Assembly: GCA_943331295.2 (NCBI GenBank)
Contig: CALQLA020000004.1
Span: 62,001-126,000 of the forward strand
Direction: 5' to 3'
DNA length: 64,000 nt
Origin: Bordetella parapertussis
GTDB lineage: Bacteria; Pseudomonadota; Gammaproteobacteria; Burkholderiales; Casimicrobiaceae
The notes beneath the pieces were generated by a model that saw nothing but the letters and a program-made list of their open reading frames with translations, made no database searches and was not told the origin of the DNA. The position numbers and the translations under genes were made by a program. Shown one piece after another: positions 24,733 to 39,027 of the stretch (within the stretch, counting starts at the first letter, position 1; each line of letters starts with the position of its first letter).

Positions 24733-25503
24733 ATACGCGACGCTGAACCCCCCGTCGACGAACAGCACATGGCCGTTGACGTAGCTCGCGGCGTCGGACG
24801 CGAGGAACACGGCGGCGCCGGCGATCTCCGCGGTATCGCCCCAGCGCCCGGCCGGCGTCCGCCGCCGGACCCAGGCGTCGAACTCGGCGTCGGCCGTCAG
24901 CGCGGCGTTCATCGGCGTGGCGAAGAACCCCGGCGCGATGCCGTTCACCGCGATGCCGAACGGGGCCAGTTCGACCGCCAGCGCGCGGGTCAGCATCTGG
25001 ATGCCGCCCTTGCTGACGGCGTAGGGAACGATGTTCGGCCGCCCGATTTCGCTTGCCAGCGAGCAGATGTTGATGATCTTGCCGCGGCGGCGCGCCTTCA
25101 TTGCCGGGATCGCTGCGCGCGCGACGTGGAAGGGTCCGTCGAGGTTGATCGCGAGCAGCGCCCGCCACTGCTCGTCCGTGAACGCATCGAGCGGCTGGCG
25201 GCGGTTGACGCCCGCGTTGTTGACGACGATGTCGAGCGCGCCATGGGCGGCCTGGATCGCGTCGACGCCGGCCGTGGTGGCACCTGGGTCGCCGACGTCG
25301 AAGGCCGCGACGTGCACCTCGGCGCCCTCTTCGCGCAGCGCCGTGGCCGCGGCGGCGAGGCGCTCGGCATTGCGGCCGTTGAGCACGATCCGGGCGCCGG
25401 CGCGCGCGAGACCCTGCGCCATCGCGAAACCGAGGCCGACGCTCGACCCGGTGACGAGGGCAAGGCGGCCGGAGAGATCGAAGGGGTTGGCGGGCGTCGT
25501 CAC
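24730..25503 (-). CDS. SDR family oxidoreductase (gluconate 5-dehydrogenase-like)
   Basis: [45 protein letters not shown]. Confidence 0.87.
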   Translation of the reverse strand: MTTPANPFDLSGRLALVTGSSVGLGFAMAQGLARAGARIVLNGRNAERLAAAATALREEGAEVHVAAFDVGDPGATTAGVDAIQAAHGALDIVVNNAGVNRRQPLDAFTDEQWRALLAINLDGPFHVARAAIPAMKARRRGKIINICSLASEIGRPNIVPYAVSKGGIQMLTRALAVELAPFGIAVNGIAPGFFATPMNAALTADAEFDAWVRRRTPAGRWGDTAEIAGAAVFLASDAASYVNGHVLFVDGGFSVAY

Positions 25504-25570
25504 TCTGGGTCACCTCCGCGTTGCGCGCTGCGTCGTTCTCCGCCGGGACCGGGGCGGCCCGGAAGGCCCG

Positions 25571-26386
25571 TCAGCGCAGCCCGAGGACGTCCTGCATGTC
25601 GAACAGCCCGGGCTGCCCGCCCGCGCGCCGCGCGGCGACAAAGCCCGCGGCGCGCAGGGCGCCGGCCGCGAAGTTCTGCCGCGACGTGGCCTTGTGCGAA
25701 AGCTCGACCCGCTCGCCGGCGCCGGCGAAAATCACCGTGTGCTCGCCCACGACGTCGCCGCCGCGCAGCGTCGCGAAGCCGATCGTGCCGGGCTTCCGCT
25801 CGCCGGTGACGCCTTCGCGGGCGTACACGGCGCTGTCGGCAAGCGAGACGCCGGCACCCCGCGCCGCGGCCTCGCCTAAGCCCAGCGCGGTGCCGGACGG
25901 GGCGTCGACCTTGTGCTTGTGGTGCATTTCGACGATCTCGATGTCGAAGCCGGGGCCGAGCCCGCGGGCGGCGCTTTCGACCAGCTTCGCCAGCACCACC
26001 ACGCCCACGCTCATGTTGGGCGCGAACACGACGGGCACGGACCGCGCGAACGCGGCCAGCTGCGCCCTGTCGTCCGGCGACAGGCCGGTGGTGCCGACCA
26101 CCGCGGCCGTGCCGTGGCGGGCGCAGGCCGCAAGATGGGCCAGCGTGCCCTGGGGCCGGGTGAAGTCGATCAGCACGTCGGCGGCGGCAACGGCGGCGTC
26201 GATGTCGCAGCCTACGATCACCCCGGTGGCGCATCCGAACCGCTCGCCGGCGTCGCGTCCGATGCCGGCCGCGCCCGGCACATCCAGTGCCGCGGCCAGC
26301 GCGAAGCCGGGCGTGGCCAGCGTGGCTTCGATCAGCGCCTGACCCATGCGACCGCCGGCGCCGGCAATGGCGATGCTAGCGGCCAT
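25571..26386 (-). CDS. dapB: 4-hydroxy-tetrahydrodipicolinate reductase
   Basis: IAIAGAGGRMGQALIEA, VGTTGLSPDD, EMHHKHKVDAPSGTAL. Confidence 0.95.
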   Translation of the reverse strand: MAASIAIAGAGGRMGQALIEATLATPGFALAAALDVPGAAGIGRDAGERFGCATGVIVGCDIDAAVAAADVLIDFTRPQGTLAHLAACARHGTAAVVGTTGLSPDDRAQLAAFARSVPVVFAPNMSVGVVVLAKLVESAARGLGPGFDIEIVEMHHKHKVDAPSGTALGLGEAAARGAGVSLADSAVYAREGVTGERKPGTIGFATLRGGDVVGEHTVIFAGAGERVELSHKATSRQNFAAGALRAAGFVAARRAGGQPGLFDMQDVLGLR

Positions 26387-26901
26387 CAATTGCGGAAGAT
26401 GTCGAGGAACCAGCCCAGGAAGCCCTTGTCGCTGTACGAAGGGTCCGGCGGCAGCGCCTTGCTCGCCGCGATCTTGTTCAGGGCCACCACCGACTGCGGC
26501 ATCTCGTCGCCCTCCCAGCGGGCGAGCTTGCCTTCGACGAAATAGACCGAGAAGTTGCGGTGCTCCTGCAGCCGCCCCTGGCGGGTGAACATGTAGACGT
26601 AGTCCCAGCGTTCGGGCCGGAACGGCGTCGTCATCAGCGGGGTGCCGAGGATCTGGCGCACCTGCTGCGGGGTCTGCCCCGCCTTCAGGCGGTCGACCTG
26701 GTCCTGGGCGAGGAAGTTGCCCTGGTTGATGTCGAGCCTGTAGACGCCGAAGTGGTCCATCACCGGCATGTATGTGCCCAGCACCGAGCAGCCGGCCAGC
26801 AGCGCACCGGCCAGCGCGAGGACCCCGGCCCGGACCGCGGCGCGAACCACAGGGGCGAAACGGCCTGCCCGGAGGCGACTGTGCATACGAATCGGGTCCA
26901 C
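26386..26901 (-). CDS. bamE: outer membrane assembly lipoprotein BamE
   Basis: Lipobox LLAGCS; DINQGNFLAQDQVDRLKAGQTPQQVRQILGTPLM. ATG at 26886 also possible. Confidence 0.9.
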   Translation of the reverse strand: MDPIRMHSRLRAGRFAPVVRAAVRAGVLALAGALLAGCSVLGTYMPVMDHFGVYRLDINQGNFLAQDQVDRLKAGQTPQQVRQILGTPLMTTPFRPERWDYVYMFTRQGRLQEHRNFSVYFVEGKLARWEGDEMPQSVVALNKIAASKALPPDPSYSDKGFLGWFLDIFRN

Positions 26902-26926
26902 GAATCTTTGAAAGCGGGGATGGGGA

Positions 26927-26939
26927 GGTTATTATAACC
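26927..26939. promoter_or_regulatory. palindromic -10 region shared by divergent bamE and fur
   Basis: GGTTAT-T-ATAACC perfect palindrome; reads TATAAT toward bamE and TATTAT toward fur, with TTGAAA 16 bp upstream of TATTAT. Confidence 0.45.
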
Positions 26940-26994
26940 GTGCCGCGGCAACCGTCGCGCGGCACCTTCCACCCAGCCCGCGCGAGTGCCAACG

Positions 26995-27444
26995 ATGAAC
27001 CAGCCGCATGACCTCAAGAACGCCGGGCTCAAGGCCACCGTGCCCCGGCGCAAGATCATCCAGCTGTTCGAGACCTCCAAGGTGCGGCACTTGACTGCCG
27101 AGGACGTCTACCGGCAGTTGCTCGCCGAGGACCTCGACATCGGCCTCGCCACCGTCTACCGCGTGCTGACGCAGTTCGAGCAGGCGGGCCTCCTGGTCCG
27201 CCACCATTTCGAATCGGGCAAGGCGGTGTTCGAACTCAACGAAGGGTCGCACCACGACCACCTCGTGTGCATCCAATGCGGGCGCGTCGAGGAATTCTAC
27301 GACTCCGAGATCGAGAAGCGGCAGTCCAGGATCGCGCGCGACCGCGGCTTCGTGATCACCGAGCACGCGCTCTACCTCTACGCCGAGTGCGTGAAGCCGA
27401 GTTGCCCGCATCGCAGCCTCGGGACCGAGGCCGGCAGCGACTAG
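26995..27444 (+). CDS. fur: ferric uptake regulator Fur
   Basis: [58 protein letters not shown]. Confidence 0.95.
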   Translation: MNQPHDLKNAGLKATVPRRKIIQLFETSKVRHLTAEDVYRQLLAEDLDIGLATVYRVLTQFEQAGLLVRHHFESGKAVFELNEGSHHDHLVCIQCGRVEEFYDSEIEKRQSRIARDRGFVITEHALYLYAECVKPSCPHRSLGTEAGSD

Positions 27445-27449
27445 CACCG

Positions 27450-28997
27450 TCATTGCCCGCCGGCGCCGTCCGTGCGGTTGAAGTCGGCGAGGCGGAATCC
27501 CAGCAGCCACAGCGCGCCGAGATACGCGATGCCGCCCGCGGCGATCACCGCGGCAAGACGCCCGGCTTTCGCCCACAGCCCGCCTTCCAGCCAGAACGGC
27601 GCGGGACCGGCAGCCGGCACCAGCACGAGCGCCAGCACGAACAGCGCCACGACGAGCTTAGACAGGAACATGAGCCACCCCGGAGCCGGCGTGTAGATGC
27701 CGCGCTTCCGGAGGAACCAGAACAGCAGCGCGGCATTGAGGCAGGCGCCGATGGACGTCGACAGCGTCAGCCCGGCGTGCCCCAGCGGCACCATCAGCAG
27801 CAGCGCGAAGCACTGCGCGACCAGCACGGTGACGAACGCGATCTTCACCGGCGTCTTCAGGATCTGGCGGGCATAGAACCCGGGCGCCAGGATCTTGACC
27901 AGGATGAGGCCCAGCAGGCCGACGCTGTAGCCCAGCAGGGCGGCGCGCGTCTGCACCACGTCGTTGACGGTGAAGCGGCCGTACTGGTAGAGCGTGGAGA
28001 CGAGCGGCAGCGCGAGGATCCACAGGGCGACCGCCGCGGGCAGCGCGAGCATGAAGGCGAGCCGCAGGCCCCAGTCGAGCAGCGACGAGTAGTCCTCCGG
28101 CCTGGCATCGGCGTGGTGCTTCGCGAGCGTCGGCAGCAGCACGGTGCCGAGCGCGACGCCGAGCAGCGCGCTCGGGAACTCCATCAGGCGGTCCGCGTAG
28201 GTAATCCACGAGATGCGGCCGTCGCCCAGCGACGCCGCCAGCTGGGTGTTGATCAGCGCGGAAATCTGCGCGGCCGACACGCCGATGACGGCCGGCCCCA
28301 TCGCGACCAGCACCCGTCGCACGCCCGGGTCGCGCCAGTCGAAGCGAGGCCGCGGCAGCATCCCGATCGACATCAGCGGCCGGATCTGCAGCGCCAGCTG
28401 GGCGATGCCGCCGATGAACACGCCCCAAGCCAGCGCCTTGATCGGCGGATTGAAATAGGGCGCGAGGAACAGCGCGCTGCCGATGATCGAGAGGTTGAGC
28501 AGCACCGGCGTGACCGCGGGGATCGCGAACAGCCGGTAGACGTTGAGGATTCCGCCGGCGAGCGACACCAGCGACACGAACAGGATGTACGGGAAGACGA
28601 CCCGGATCAGCTCGGCGGTCAGCTCGACCTTGCCCGGCGTGTTCTTGAAGCCGTCCGCGAGCGCGTAGACGAGCCACGGCGCGGCGAGCACCCCGGCGAT
28701 CGTCAGCACGAGCAGCACCAGCGCCAGCAGCGTGCCGACCCGGCCGACCAGCGCCTGGGTCTCGGCCTCGCCGCGCTGCCGGCGGTACTCGGCGAAGATG
28801 GGCACGAAGGCCTGCGCGAACGCGCCCTCGGCGAACAGCCGGCGCAGGATGTTGGGCAGGCGGAATGCCGCCTCGAAGGCATCCATCTGCAGCCCGGCGC
28901 CGAAGGCGGTGGCCTTGAGGCTCTCGCGGGCAAGCCCGGTGATCCGCGACAGCAGGGTCATCCCGCTGACGGTGGACAGCGACTTGAGGAGGCTCAT
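27450..28997 (-). CDS. murJ: lipid II flippase MurJ
   Basis: [66 protein letters not shown]. Confidence 0.94.
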   Translation of the reverse strand: MSLLKSLSTVSGMTLLSRITGLARESLKATAFGAGLQMDAFEAAFRLPNILRRLFAEGAFAQAFVPIFAEYRRQRGEAETQALVGRVGTLLALVLLVLTIAGVLAAPWLVYALADGFKNTPGKVELTAELIRVVFPYILFVSLVSLAGGILNVYRLFAIPAVTPVLLNLSIIGSALFLAPYFNPPIKALAWGVFIGGIAQLALQIRPLMSIGMLPRPRFDWRDPGVRRVLVAMGPAVIGVSAAQISALINTQLAASLGDGRISWITYADRLMEFPSALLGVALGTVLLPTLAKHHADARPEDYSSLLDWGLRLAFMLALPAAVALWILALPLVSTLYQYGRFTVNDVVQTRAALLGYSVGLLGLILVKILAPGFYARQILKTPVKIAFVTVLVAQCFALLLMVPLGHAGLTLSTSIGACLNAALLFWFLRKRGIYTPAPGWLMFLSKLVVALFVLALVLVPAAGPAPFWLEGGLWAKAGRLAAVIAAGGIAYLGALWLLGFRLADFNRTDGAGGQ

Positions 28998-29066
28998 TCT
29001 CGGGCGGGGGAACCGGGGACGGGGCGCAGAACGCAGGGGAGGAAAGCGGATTTCCCCGAGCCGGTC

Positions 29067-29095
29067 TTGCCCGGGCGGCGAAAAACGGCTATTAT
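29067..29095 (+). promoter_or_regulatory. rpsT sigma70-type promoter
   Basis: TTGCCC-N17-TATTAT upstream of rpsT. Confidence 0.5.
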
Positions 29096-29147
29096 GCGCG
29101 GTCTTTCTCGGCTACTCCAGAACCAGAACCCCCAAGGATTTCGATTC

Positions 29148-29411
29148 ATGGCTAACAGTGCCCAAGCCCGCAAGCGTGCCCGCCAGGCGGAAGAAACCCG
29201 CCAGCACAATGCGAGCCTCAAGTCGACGTTGCGTACCGCGGTCAAGAAGGTGAAGAAGGCGATCGCCAGCGGCGACAAGGCTGCCGCAACCGCCCAGTTC
29301 ATCGCCTCGCAGGCGGTGATCGATCGCATCGCGGACAAGAAGATCGTCCACAAGAACACGGCGTCGCGGACCAAGTCGCGGCTCGTCAGCGCGATCAAGG
29401 CGCTCGCCTAG
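29148..29411 (+). CDS. rpsT: 30S ribosomal protein S20
   Basis: [39 protein letters not shown]. Confidence 0.97.
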   Translation: MANSAQARKRARQAEETRQHNASLKSTLRTAVKKVKKAIASGDKAAATAQFIASQAVIDRIADKKIVHKNTASRTKSRLVSAIKALA

Positions 29412-29496
29412 GTTCCTCCGCGCGGCGGGTAGCAGGCGCCGGCAGTACCGCAGGGAAGCAGGCAGCAGGAAAAGCAGCAGGCAGGAAAACGGCAAG

Positions 29497-29525
29497 GGGC
29501 GCCCGACCGGCGCCCTTTCGTTTTG
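29497..29525 (+). terminator. rho-independent terminator after rpsT
   Basis: GGGCGCC-CGACC-GGCGCCC followed by TTTCGTTTT. Confidence 0.75.
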
Positions 29526-29651
29526 CCCCGGCGGCCCGGCTTCGCGCCACGGGCACGCCCCCGGAAGCGCAGGCCCGGCGTGCTAGTATTTCCCTTTGCA
29601 TGAGGCAGTCGGCGCGCCGGTTAAGAGCCGCCGCCCGCGCGAAAGACCCCC

Positions 29652-30590
29652 ATGGCACCCAAGCACTTCCTGCAGTTCAAGGATTTCAGCCGCGACGACT
29701 TCGACTACCTGTTCGCGCGCACGCGCTGGATCAAGGAGCGCTTCAAGCGCTACGAGATCTACCAGCCGCTGCGCGACCGGACGCTGGCGATGGTGTTCGA
29801 GAAGGCGTCGACGCGCACCCGCGTGTCGTTCGAGGCCGGGATGAACCAGCTGGGCGGGATCGCGATCAACCTGAACCGCGGCGACACGCAACTCTCCCGC
29901 GGCGAACCGATCGAGGACGTCGCGCGGGTGATCTCGCGGATGGTCGACGTCGTGATGATCCGCACGTTCGAGCAGCAGATCATCGAGCGCTTTGCCGCGC
30001 ATTCGCGCGTGCCCGTGATCAACGGGCTCACCAACGAATACCATCCCTGCCAGATCCTGGCCGACATCTACACCTACATCGAGCATCGCGGCTCGATCGA
30101 GGGCAAGACCGTCGCGTGGATCGGCGACTCGAACAACGTCTGCAACACCTGGCTGCAGGCCGCGGTCGTGTTCGGCTTCAACGTCCACGTATCGACGCCG
30201 CCGGGCTACGAGGTCGAAACCGAGCGCGCCGGCATCGACAACGCCAGCAACTGCGACGACGACAGCAACTTCGAGTCGTTCGCGGATCCGATGGATGCGT
30301 GCCGCGGCGCCGACCTCGTCACCACCGACGTCTGGACCAGCATGGGCTTCGAGGCCGAGAACGAGGAACGCCGGCGCGACTTCGCGAACTGGATGGTCGA
30401 CGCGAAGATGATGGCGCAGGCGAAGCCCGACGCGCTGTTCATGCACTGCCTCCCCGTGCACCGCGGCGAGGAAGTGGCCGCCGACGTCATCGACGGCCCG
30501 CAGAGCGTCGTCTGGGACGAGGCCGAGAACCGCCTGCACGCGCAGAAGGCCCTGCTCGAATACGTCGTCTGCGGCCGGGTCGACCCGTAA
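29652..30590 (+). CDS. argF: ornithine carbamoyltransferase
   Basis: EKASTRTRVSFEAGMNQLGG, MHCLPVHRGEEV. Confidence 0.95.
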   Translation: MAPKHFLQFKDFSRDDFDYLFARTRWIKERFKRYEIYQPLRDRTLAMVFEKASTRTRVSFEAGMNQLGGIAINLNRGDTQLSRGEPIEDVARVISRMVDVVMIRTFEQQIIERFAAHSRVPVINGLTNEYHPCQILADIYTYIEHRGSIEGKTVAWIGDSNNVCNTWLQAAVVFGFNVHVSTPPGYEVETERAGIDNASNCDDDSNFESFADPMDACRGADLVTTDVWTSMGFEAENEERRRDFANWMVDAKMMAQAKPDALFMHCLPVHRGEEVAADVIDGPQSVVWDEAENRLHAQKALLEYVVCGRVDP

Positions 30591-30636
30591 TGCCCGCGGC
30601 CGCCGGCGTCGCCGCCACCCGTTGAGGAGAATGACA

Positions 30637-31599
30637 ATGAACCGTCGCAACGCACTGGCGCTGATCGCGCTTGCCGCCCTGCCGCTCGCCGCCGCGGGCG
30701 AGACGTGGCCCGACCGTCCGATCAAGTTCATCATGACCGCCCCGGCCGGCAGCTCGATCGACACGATCGGCCGCACGATCGCCGAGAAGCTCTCGCCCCG
30801 GCTCGGCCAGCCCGTCGTCGTCGAGAACAAGCCCGCCGCCGGCGGCACGGTGGCGCTCGCGGAGACGGCGAAGGCCGCGCCGGACGGCTACACGATGGTG
30901 CTGGGCTATCCCGGCCCCGTCGCCTTCGCGCCGCTGCTGCAGAAGCTGCCCTACGACGTGCAGAAGGACCTGATCCCGCTGATCATCACGACCAACCAGC
31001 CGAGCGTGCTGGTCGTCAACGCCACGCTGCCGGTGAAGACCTTGGCCGAGCTTATCGCCTACGCCAAGACCAACCCGGGCAAGCTCAACTATGCGTCGGT
31101 CGGCAACGGCAGCTCGTCGCACCTGACGATGGAGCTCCTCAAGATGATGGCCGGCTTCGACGCGGTCCACGTGCCGTTCAACGGCTCGCCGCCGGCCGTC
31201 ACGTCGACGATCCAGAACGAGACCCAGATGCTGTTCGCCGTGATGGCGCCGCTGCAGGCCCAGATCCAGGCCGGCAAGCTGCGCCCGATCGCGGTGACGA
31301 CCGCGAAGCGCTTCCCGCTGCTGCCCGACATCCCCGCGATCGCGGAATCGGGCTTCCCCGGCTTTGAAGCGCAGGCATGGAACGGCATCCTGCTGCCGGC
31401 CGGCACCCCGAAGGCGATCGTCACGCGCCTCAATGCCGAGATCGATGCGATCCTCAAGCTGCCCGACGTCGTGCAGAAGATGCAGGCGCAGGGCTTTGCC
31501 CTGGTCGGCGGCTCGCCCGAGGATTTCGCGCTGCTGATCAGGACCGAGACCGACCGCTGGGCGCCGGTGATCAGGAAGGTCGGCCTCAAGATCGACTGA
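30637..31599 (+). CDS. Bug/TctC-type tripartite tricarboxylate transporter substrate-binding protein
   Basis: WPDRPIKFIMTAPAGSSIDTIGRTIAEKLSPRLGQPVVVENKPAAGGTVA. ATG at 30631 also possible. Confidence 0.9.
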   Translation: MNRRNALALIALAALPLAAAGETWPDRPIKFIMTAPAGSSIDTIGRTIAEKLSPRLGQPVVVENKPAAGGTVALAETAKAAPDGYTMVLGYPGPVAFAPLLQKLPYDVQKDLIPLIITTNQPSVLVVNATLPVKTLAELIAYAKTNPGKLNYASVGNGSSSHLTMELLKMMAGFDAVHVPFNGSPPAVTSTIQNETQMLFAVMAPLQAQIQAGKLRPIAVTTAKRFPLLPDIPAIAESGFPGFEAQAWNGILLPAGTPKAIVTRLNAEIDAILKLPDVVQKMQAQGFALVGGSPEDFALLIRTETDRWAPVIRKVGLKID

Positions 31600-31686
31600 C
31601 GCCTCCGCGGCGGACCGCGCGGGGGCGATGCCCCTGCTGCGGAACTCCGCGCGCGGCCGCGCCGCCGTCCGGGCCGCCGGCGCGCC

Positions 31687-33069
<1,383 letters not shown>

Positions 33070-33210
33070 CTAGCCGACTCGCCGCGCCGCGCCCGGGCCC
33101 GGCGCTCGCGCGCCGCAGCGAGGATGCGCGCAATGCCGGGTTGTCGCTGCCATGGCGATCGTGCTAGCTTGTGCATCCCCCGCCATCGCGATCCTCGATC
33201 CCAGACCCTC

Positions 33211-33696
33211 ATGCCCTCGTTCGACATCGTTTCCGAAGTGAACCAGGTCGAAGTGCGCAATGCCGTCGACCAGACCAACAAGGAGGTCTCCACGCGCTTC
33301 GACTTCAAGGGCTCCGACGCCCGCGTCGAGCACGCCGAGACCGCGCTGACGCTCTTCGCCGACGACGAGTTCAAGCTGTCGCAGGTGACGGACATCCTGA
33401 CGGGCAAGCTCACCAAGCGCGGCGTCGACGTGCGCGCGCTGAAGCACGGCGACGTGCAGAAGGTCAGCGGCAACAAGGTGAAGCAGGTGATCACCGTCCG
33501 CGTCGGCATCGAGCAGGAACTGTCCAAGCAGATCGTCAAGACGATCAAGGACAGCAAGATGAAGGTGCAGGCGAGCATCCAGGGCGACGCCGTGCGCGTC
33601 TCCGGCGCCAAGCGCGACCTGCTGCAGGACGCGATCGCGCTGGTGCGGAAGTCGGTGACCGACTTCCCGGTCCAGTTCAACAACTTCCGCGACTGA
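33211..33696 (+). CDS. YajQ family nucleotide-binding protein
   Basis: [37 protein letters not shown]. Confidence 0.93.
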   Translation: MPSFDIVSEVNQVEVRNAVDQTNKEVSTRFDFKGSDARVEHAETALTLFADDEFKLSQVTDILTGKLTKRGVDVRALKHGDVQKVSGNKVKQVITVRVGIEQELSKQIVKTIKDSKMKVQASIQGDAVRVSGAKRDLLQDAIALVRKSVTDFPVQFNNFRD

Positions 33697-33740
33697 GCGC
33701 CGCGGCGAGCCGCGCGGACCCAGGACGCGGGTCCCGCCGG

Positions 33741-34325
33741 CTAGCGGAGGTCGGCGACCAGCGCTCCCCGCGTCGCCCCGTCGACGGCCGGGATCGCCAC
33801 CGCGTACGCCGGATGGTCGATGCCCATGCCCAGCGCTGCGCCCGCCTTCAGCGCGGCGATCGCCGCGGGCGGCAGCTCGAAGCGCAGGAAGTGCACGGCC
33901 GACGTCTTCTCGTCGTTCTCGCGCGGCAGGTCCTCGTCGGCGTGCGCGTACGCCTTCCCGAAGCCGGCGGCCTGCACGTAGACCTTCGCCTCGACCCCCT
34001 TCAGCCGCGACAGCGCAGCCTTGCGCTCGGCCGGGTCCTCGTACTCGATCAGCATCGTCGCCTTGAAGTTCGTGCCGTCCGGGATCAGCGGATTGTAGGC
34101 GGCGAGCTCGTCCTCGATGCCCGCCTCCTCGAACGTCTTCTCGATCCGCAGCATCTCCTGCACCTGGTAGCGGATGGTCAGCTCGTCCTCGAACAGCAGC
34201 GTCACGTGCTCGCCAAGGTGCACGGTGCGTGACTTCTTGTGCGACAGGGCCTGCGCGCGGAACTCCTTGCGCGCCTTCGAGTAGGCCTCCAGCGTGAGCA
34301 GCGACTCGCGGGCGATATGCGGCAT
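33741..34325 (-). CDS. DUF3501 family protein
   Basis: [79 protein letters not shown]. Confidence 0.8.
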   Translation of the reverse strand: MPHIARESLLTLEAYSKARKEFRAQALSHKKSRTVHLGEHVTLLFEDELTIRYQVQEMLRIEKTFEEAGIEDELAAYNPLIPDGTNFKATMLIEYEDPAERKAALSRLKGVEAKVYVQAAGFGKAYAHADEDLPRENDEKTSAVHFLRFELPPAAIAALKAGAALGMGIDHPAYAVAIPAVDGATRGALVADLR

Positions 34326-34377
34326 GGCGGTTGTCCTGGGGATCAGTGTGTCAAGGCAAAGGATGTCTGGCGGCGGC

Positions 34378-35715
34378 TCACAGCCCATAGGCCATGCGCA
34401 CGAGCGTCAGCGGATGCTGCTTCTGCGCATGGTGCGACGCGCCCGATTCGTCGATGCCCTGCAGGATGCGCCGGCCCGCGATCGGGCAGTCGGAGCTGAT
34501 GAAGTCAGGCTCGCCTTCCGCCATCTGCCGGAACACCGGCTTGCCGATCTTCATCGACTGCGCGTAGAACTCCTTCTTCACGCCCCAGGTGCCGTCGTGC
34601 CCGGCGCAGCGCTCGACCGTGTGCACCTCGGTGCCGGGCACCCACTCGAGCACCTCGCGGGTCTTCTGGCCGGTATTCTGCACGCGCGAGTGACAGGGGA
34701 TGTGGTAGCTGATCTTCCCGAGCGGCCGCTGGAAGTCCTTCTTCAGCAGGCCGTCGCGGTCACGCAGGACGAGATATTCGAACGGGTCGAACATCGCGTC
34801 GGCGACGGCCTTCACGTCGGCGTCGTCGGGAAACAGCAGCGGCAGCTCCTGCTTGAACATCAGCGTGCAGGACGGCACCGACGTCAGGATCGCGTAGCCT
34901 TCGCGCGCCAGCGCCGCGAGCGGGGGGATGTTCGCATTCTTCAGCTTCTCGACGGTCTCGAGGTCGCCCAGCTCGAGCTTCGGCATCCCGCAGCAGGCTT
35001 CCTTCTCGACCAGCCGGTACGCGATCTCGTTGTGCGCCAGGATCTTGACGAGGTCGTGCCCGATCGAGGGTTCGTTGTAGTTGACGTAGCACGTCGCGAA
35101 GATCGCGACCTTGCCGGGCGTGCGCTCGCCGTCCCGCACCGGCCAGGCGATCGAGCGGCCCGCGGTCTCGCGGAAGTGGGCGCTGTCGTACGGCGGCAGC
35201 GCGGCCTCGGCGGCAACGCCCAGCACCGCCTGCAGCGCCTTGCGCGCGGACGGCATCCGGCTGGCCTTGTTGACCGCGTGCACCACCACCGGGATCGACG
35301 CCAGCTTGCCGAGGCGGTCGGTCGAGGTCAGCATCCGGTCGCGGAAACTCGTCTCGCCCTTGCGGAACTTCACCGCCTTGGCGCGCAGCATCAGGTGCGG
35401 GAAATCCAGGTTCCACGGATGCGGCGGCACGTACGGGCATTTCGTCATGTAGCAGACGTCGCACAGGTAGCACTGGTCGACGACCTTCCAGTAGTCGGCC
35501 TTGGCGACCCCGTCCACTTCCATCGTCTTGCTCTCGTCGACCAGGTCGAACAGCGTGGGGAACGCCGTGCACAGGCTGACGCAGCGCCGGCAGCCGTGGC
35601 AGATGTCGAAGACGCGCTCCATCTCCTTGAACAACGGCTCCTCGGCGTGGAACTCCGGGTTGCGCCAGTCGATCGGATGGCGCGTCGGTGCCTGCAGGTT
35701 GCCTTCGTGGTTCAT
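34378..35715 (-). CDS. (Fe-S)-binding protein, heterodisulfide-reductase D / GlpC-like
   Basis: [11 protein letters not shown] and [13 protein letters not shown] clusters, plus CCG-type Cys in [19 protein letters not shown]. Confidence 0.85.
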   Translation of the reverse strand: MNHEGNLQAPTRHPIDWRNPEFHAEEPLFKEMERVFDICHGCRRCVSLCTAFPTLFDLVDESKTMEVDGVAKADYWKVVDQCYLCDVCYMTKCPYVPPHPWNLDFPHLMLRAKAVKFRKGETSFRDRMLTSTDRLGKLASIPVVVHAVNKASRMPSARKALQAVLGVAAEAALPPYDSAHFRETAGRSIAWPVRDGERTPGKVAIFATCYVNYNEPSIGHDLVKILAHNEIAYRLVEKEACCGMPKLELGDLETVEKLKNANIPPLAALAREGYAILTSVPSCTLMFKQELPLLFPDDADVKAVADAMFDPFEYLVLRDRDGLLKKDFQRPLGKISYHIPCHSRVQNTGQKTREVLEWVPGTEVHTVERCAGHDGTWGVKKEFYAQSMKIGKPVFRQMAEGEPDFISSDCPIAGRRILQGIDESGASHHAQKQHPLTLVRMAYGL

Positions 35716-35909
35716 CGTCGTGTCGGGTCGGAGTCTCGGGGGGAAAGCCGGGCGCGCCGTTGCTTGCATCCGCGGGCATCGCCGGGCCCGGGGCCGGCAT
35801 CGCCGCGGCCCGCCTGTCCTGCGCTCGCGTCGCCGCGGTCGCGGGCCAGGCGGGATGCGCGACGCGCGCTGCCGGGGTGGCGGCGTGCGTCGCACCCATG
35901 CGCAGGACG

Positions 35910-36332
<423 letters not shown>

Positions 36333-36465
36333 GTGGTTCTCCTCGGGTTGTAAGGATTGCTCTCCTCCGCGTCCGCCCGGGCGGGCGGAGACGGAAATTC
36401 GACCGGCGACGCGCACTGCCATGCCGCCGTCACCCCAAGTCTGCGCGCCCTGCGTCGCATACGTC

Positions 36466-36505
36466 CAATTGATTGTTCAAATTCGTGCGATAGATTGCGT
36501 CAATG
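36466..36505. promoter_or_regulatory. AT-richer island upstream of rubrerythrin (candidate promoter/LysR-type operator)
   Basis: CAATTGATTGTTCAAATTCGTGCGATAGATTGCGTCAATG; bounded by CAAT...ATTG. Confidence 0.25.
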
Positions 36506-36584
36506 GAACACCCGTGCGCGCCCGTTCGCCCCGAGGCTGCGCCGTGCCCCTCGTTGCGTAGCGACGAGCCGGGAGCGGCAGCCC

Positions 36585-36982
36585 CTAACGCGTCCAGCCG
36601 TGCACGACGACGACGATCACCGTGCCCCATAGCGTCAGCAGCACGCTGTTGATCGCGTAGGGGATCGCATAGCCCAGCACGAACACGTTGTTGCCGCCGC
36701 GTCCTTCAGCGCGTTCCGCGCCGGCGTGGCGGTCTGCGCGCCGGCGAGCCCGCCCAGCAGTATCGCGACCGGCATCTTCAGCACGCGGGAGCCGAACCAG
36801 AAGCCGACGAGTTGCGGCGCCAGCGTCACCACGGCGCCGGCCGCGGCGATCGTCCCGAAGACGACCGCGACGAAGATCGACAGCTCGGGGTGGGCCTCGA
36901 ACAGCCTGATGATCGCGGTCACGGCAACGTTCCTGGCGAGGCGAGCGTGGCCGCGAGCGTACGGCACGCCTGCCGGCCGCAC
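36585..36982 (-). pseudogene. 3' remnant of AspT/YidE-family transporter with internal frameshift
   Basis: HPELSIFVAVVFGTIAAAGAVVTLAPQLVGFWFGSRVLKMPVAILLGGLAGAQTATPARNALKDAA continues in another frame as GGNNVFVLGYAIPYAINSVLLTLWGTVIVVVVHGWTR*; no upstream N-terminal part. Confidence 0.7.
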
Positions 36983-37072
36983 GGCGCGGTTCCGGAACCG
37001 GTGTTCCGTTGCCGCGCCGGCGGTACGTGCCGCCGGGATGTCAGGGGCCGCCGCGGGCCGCGGCGCCGGGGC

Positions 37073-38932
<1,860 letters not shown>

Positions 38933-38997
38933 GAGGGGGGACGGCGCGGGGAGCGCGGGTCGGCCTGCGAATCGAAAATTGCTGCTCATAGAACGGG

Positions 38998-39027
38998 ACT
39001 ATAACCGCAAGTCGTTCCCATTCGCAA
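38998..39027 (-). promoter_or_regulatory. candidate leuA promoter
   Basis: On the minus strand TTGCGA-N18-TATAGT, about 8 nt upstream of the leader peptide ATG. Confidence 0.45.

Noticed and set aside
27267-29411. 714-aa plus-strand ORF ending in rpsT
   Set aside because: Upstream part is antisense to murJ; only the last 87 codons (rpsT) are real.
29437-29495. Short direct repeats gcaggcagcaggaaaa after rpsT
   Set aside because: Low-complexity purine-rich stretch without clear unit or function; simple terminator region.
35716-35909. Small gene between the Fe-S protein and rubrerythrin
   Set aside because: Open frames are Ala/Arg low complexity with no start/SD support; treated as spacer.
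36466-36505. tRNA T-loop-like GTTCAAATTC
   Set aside because: No acceptor, D-arm or anticodon arm can be drawn around it.
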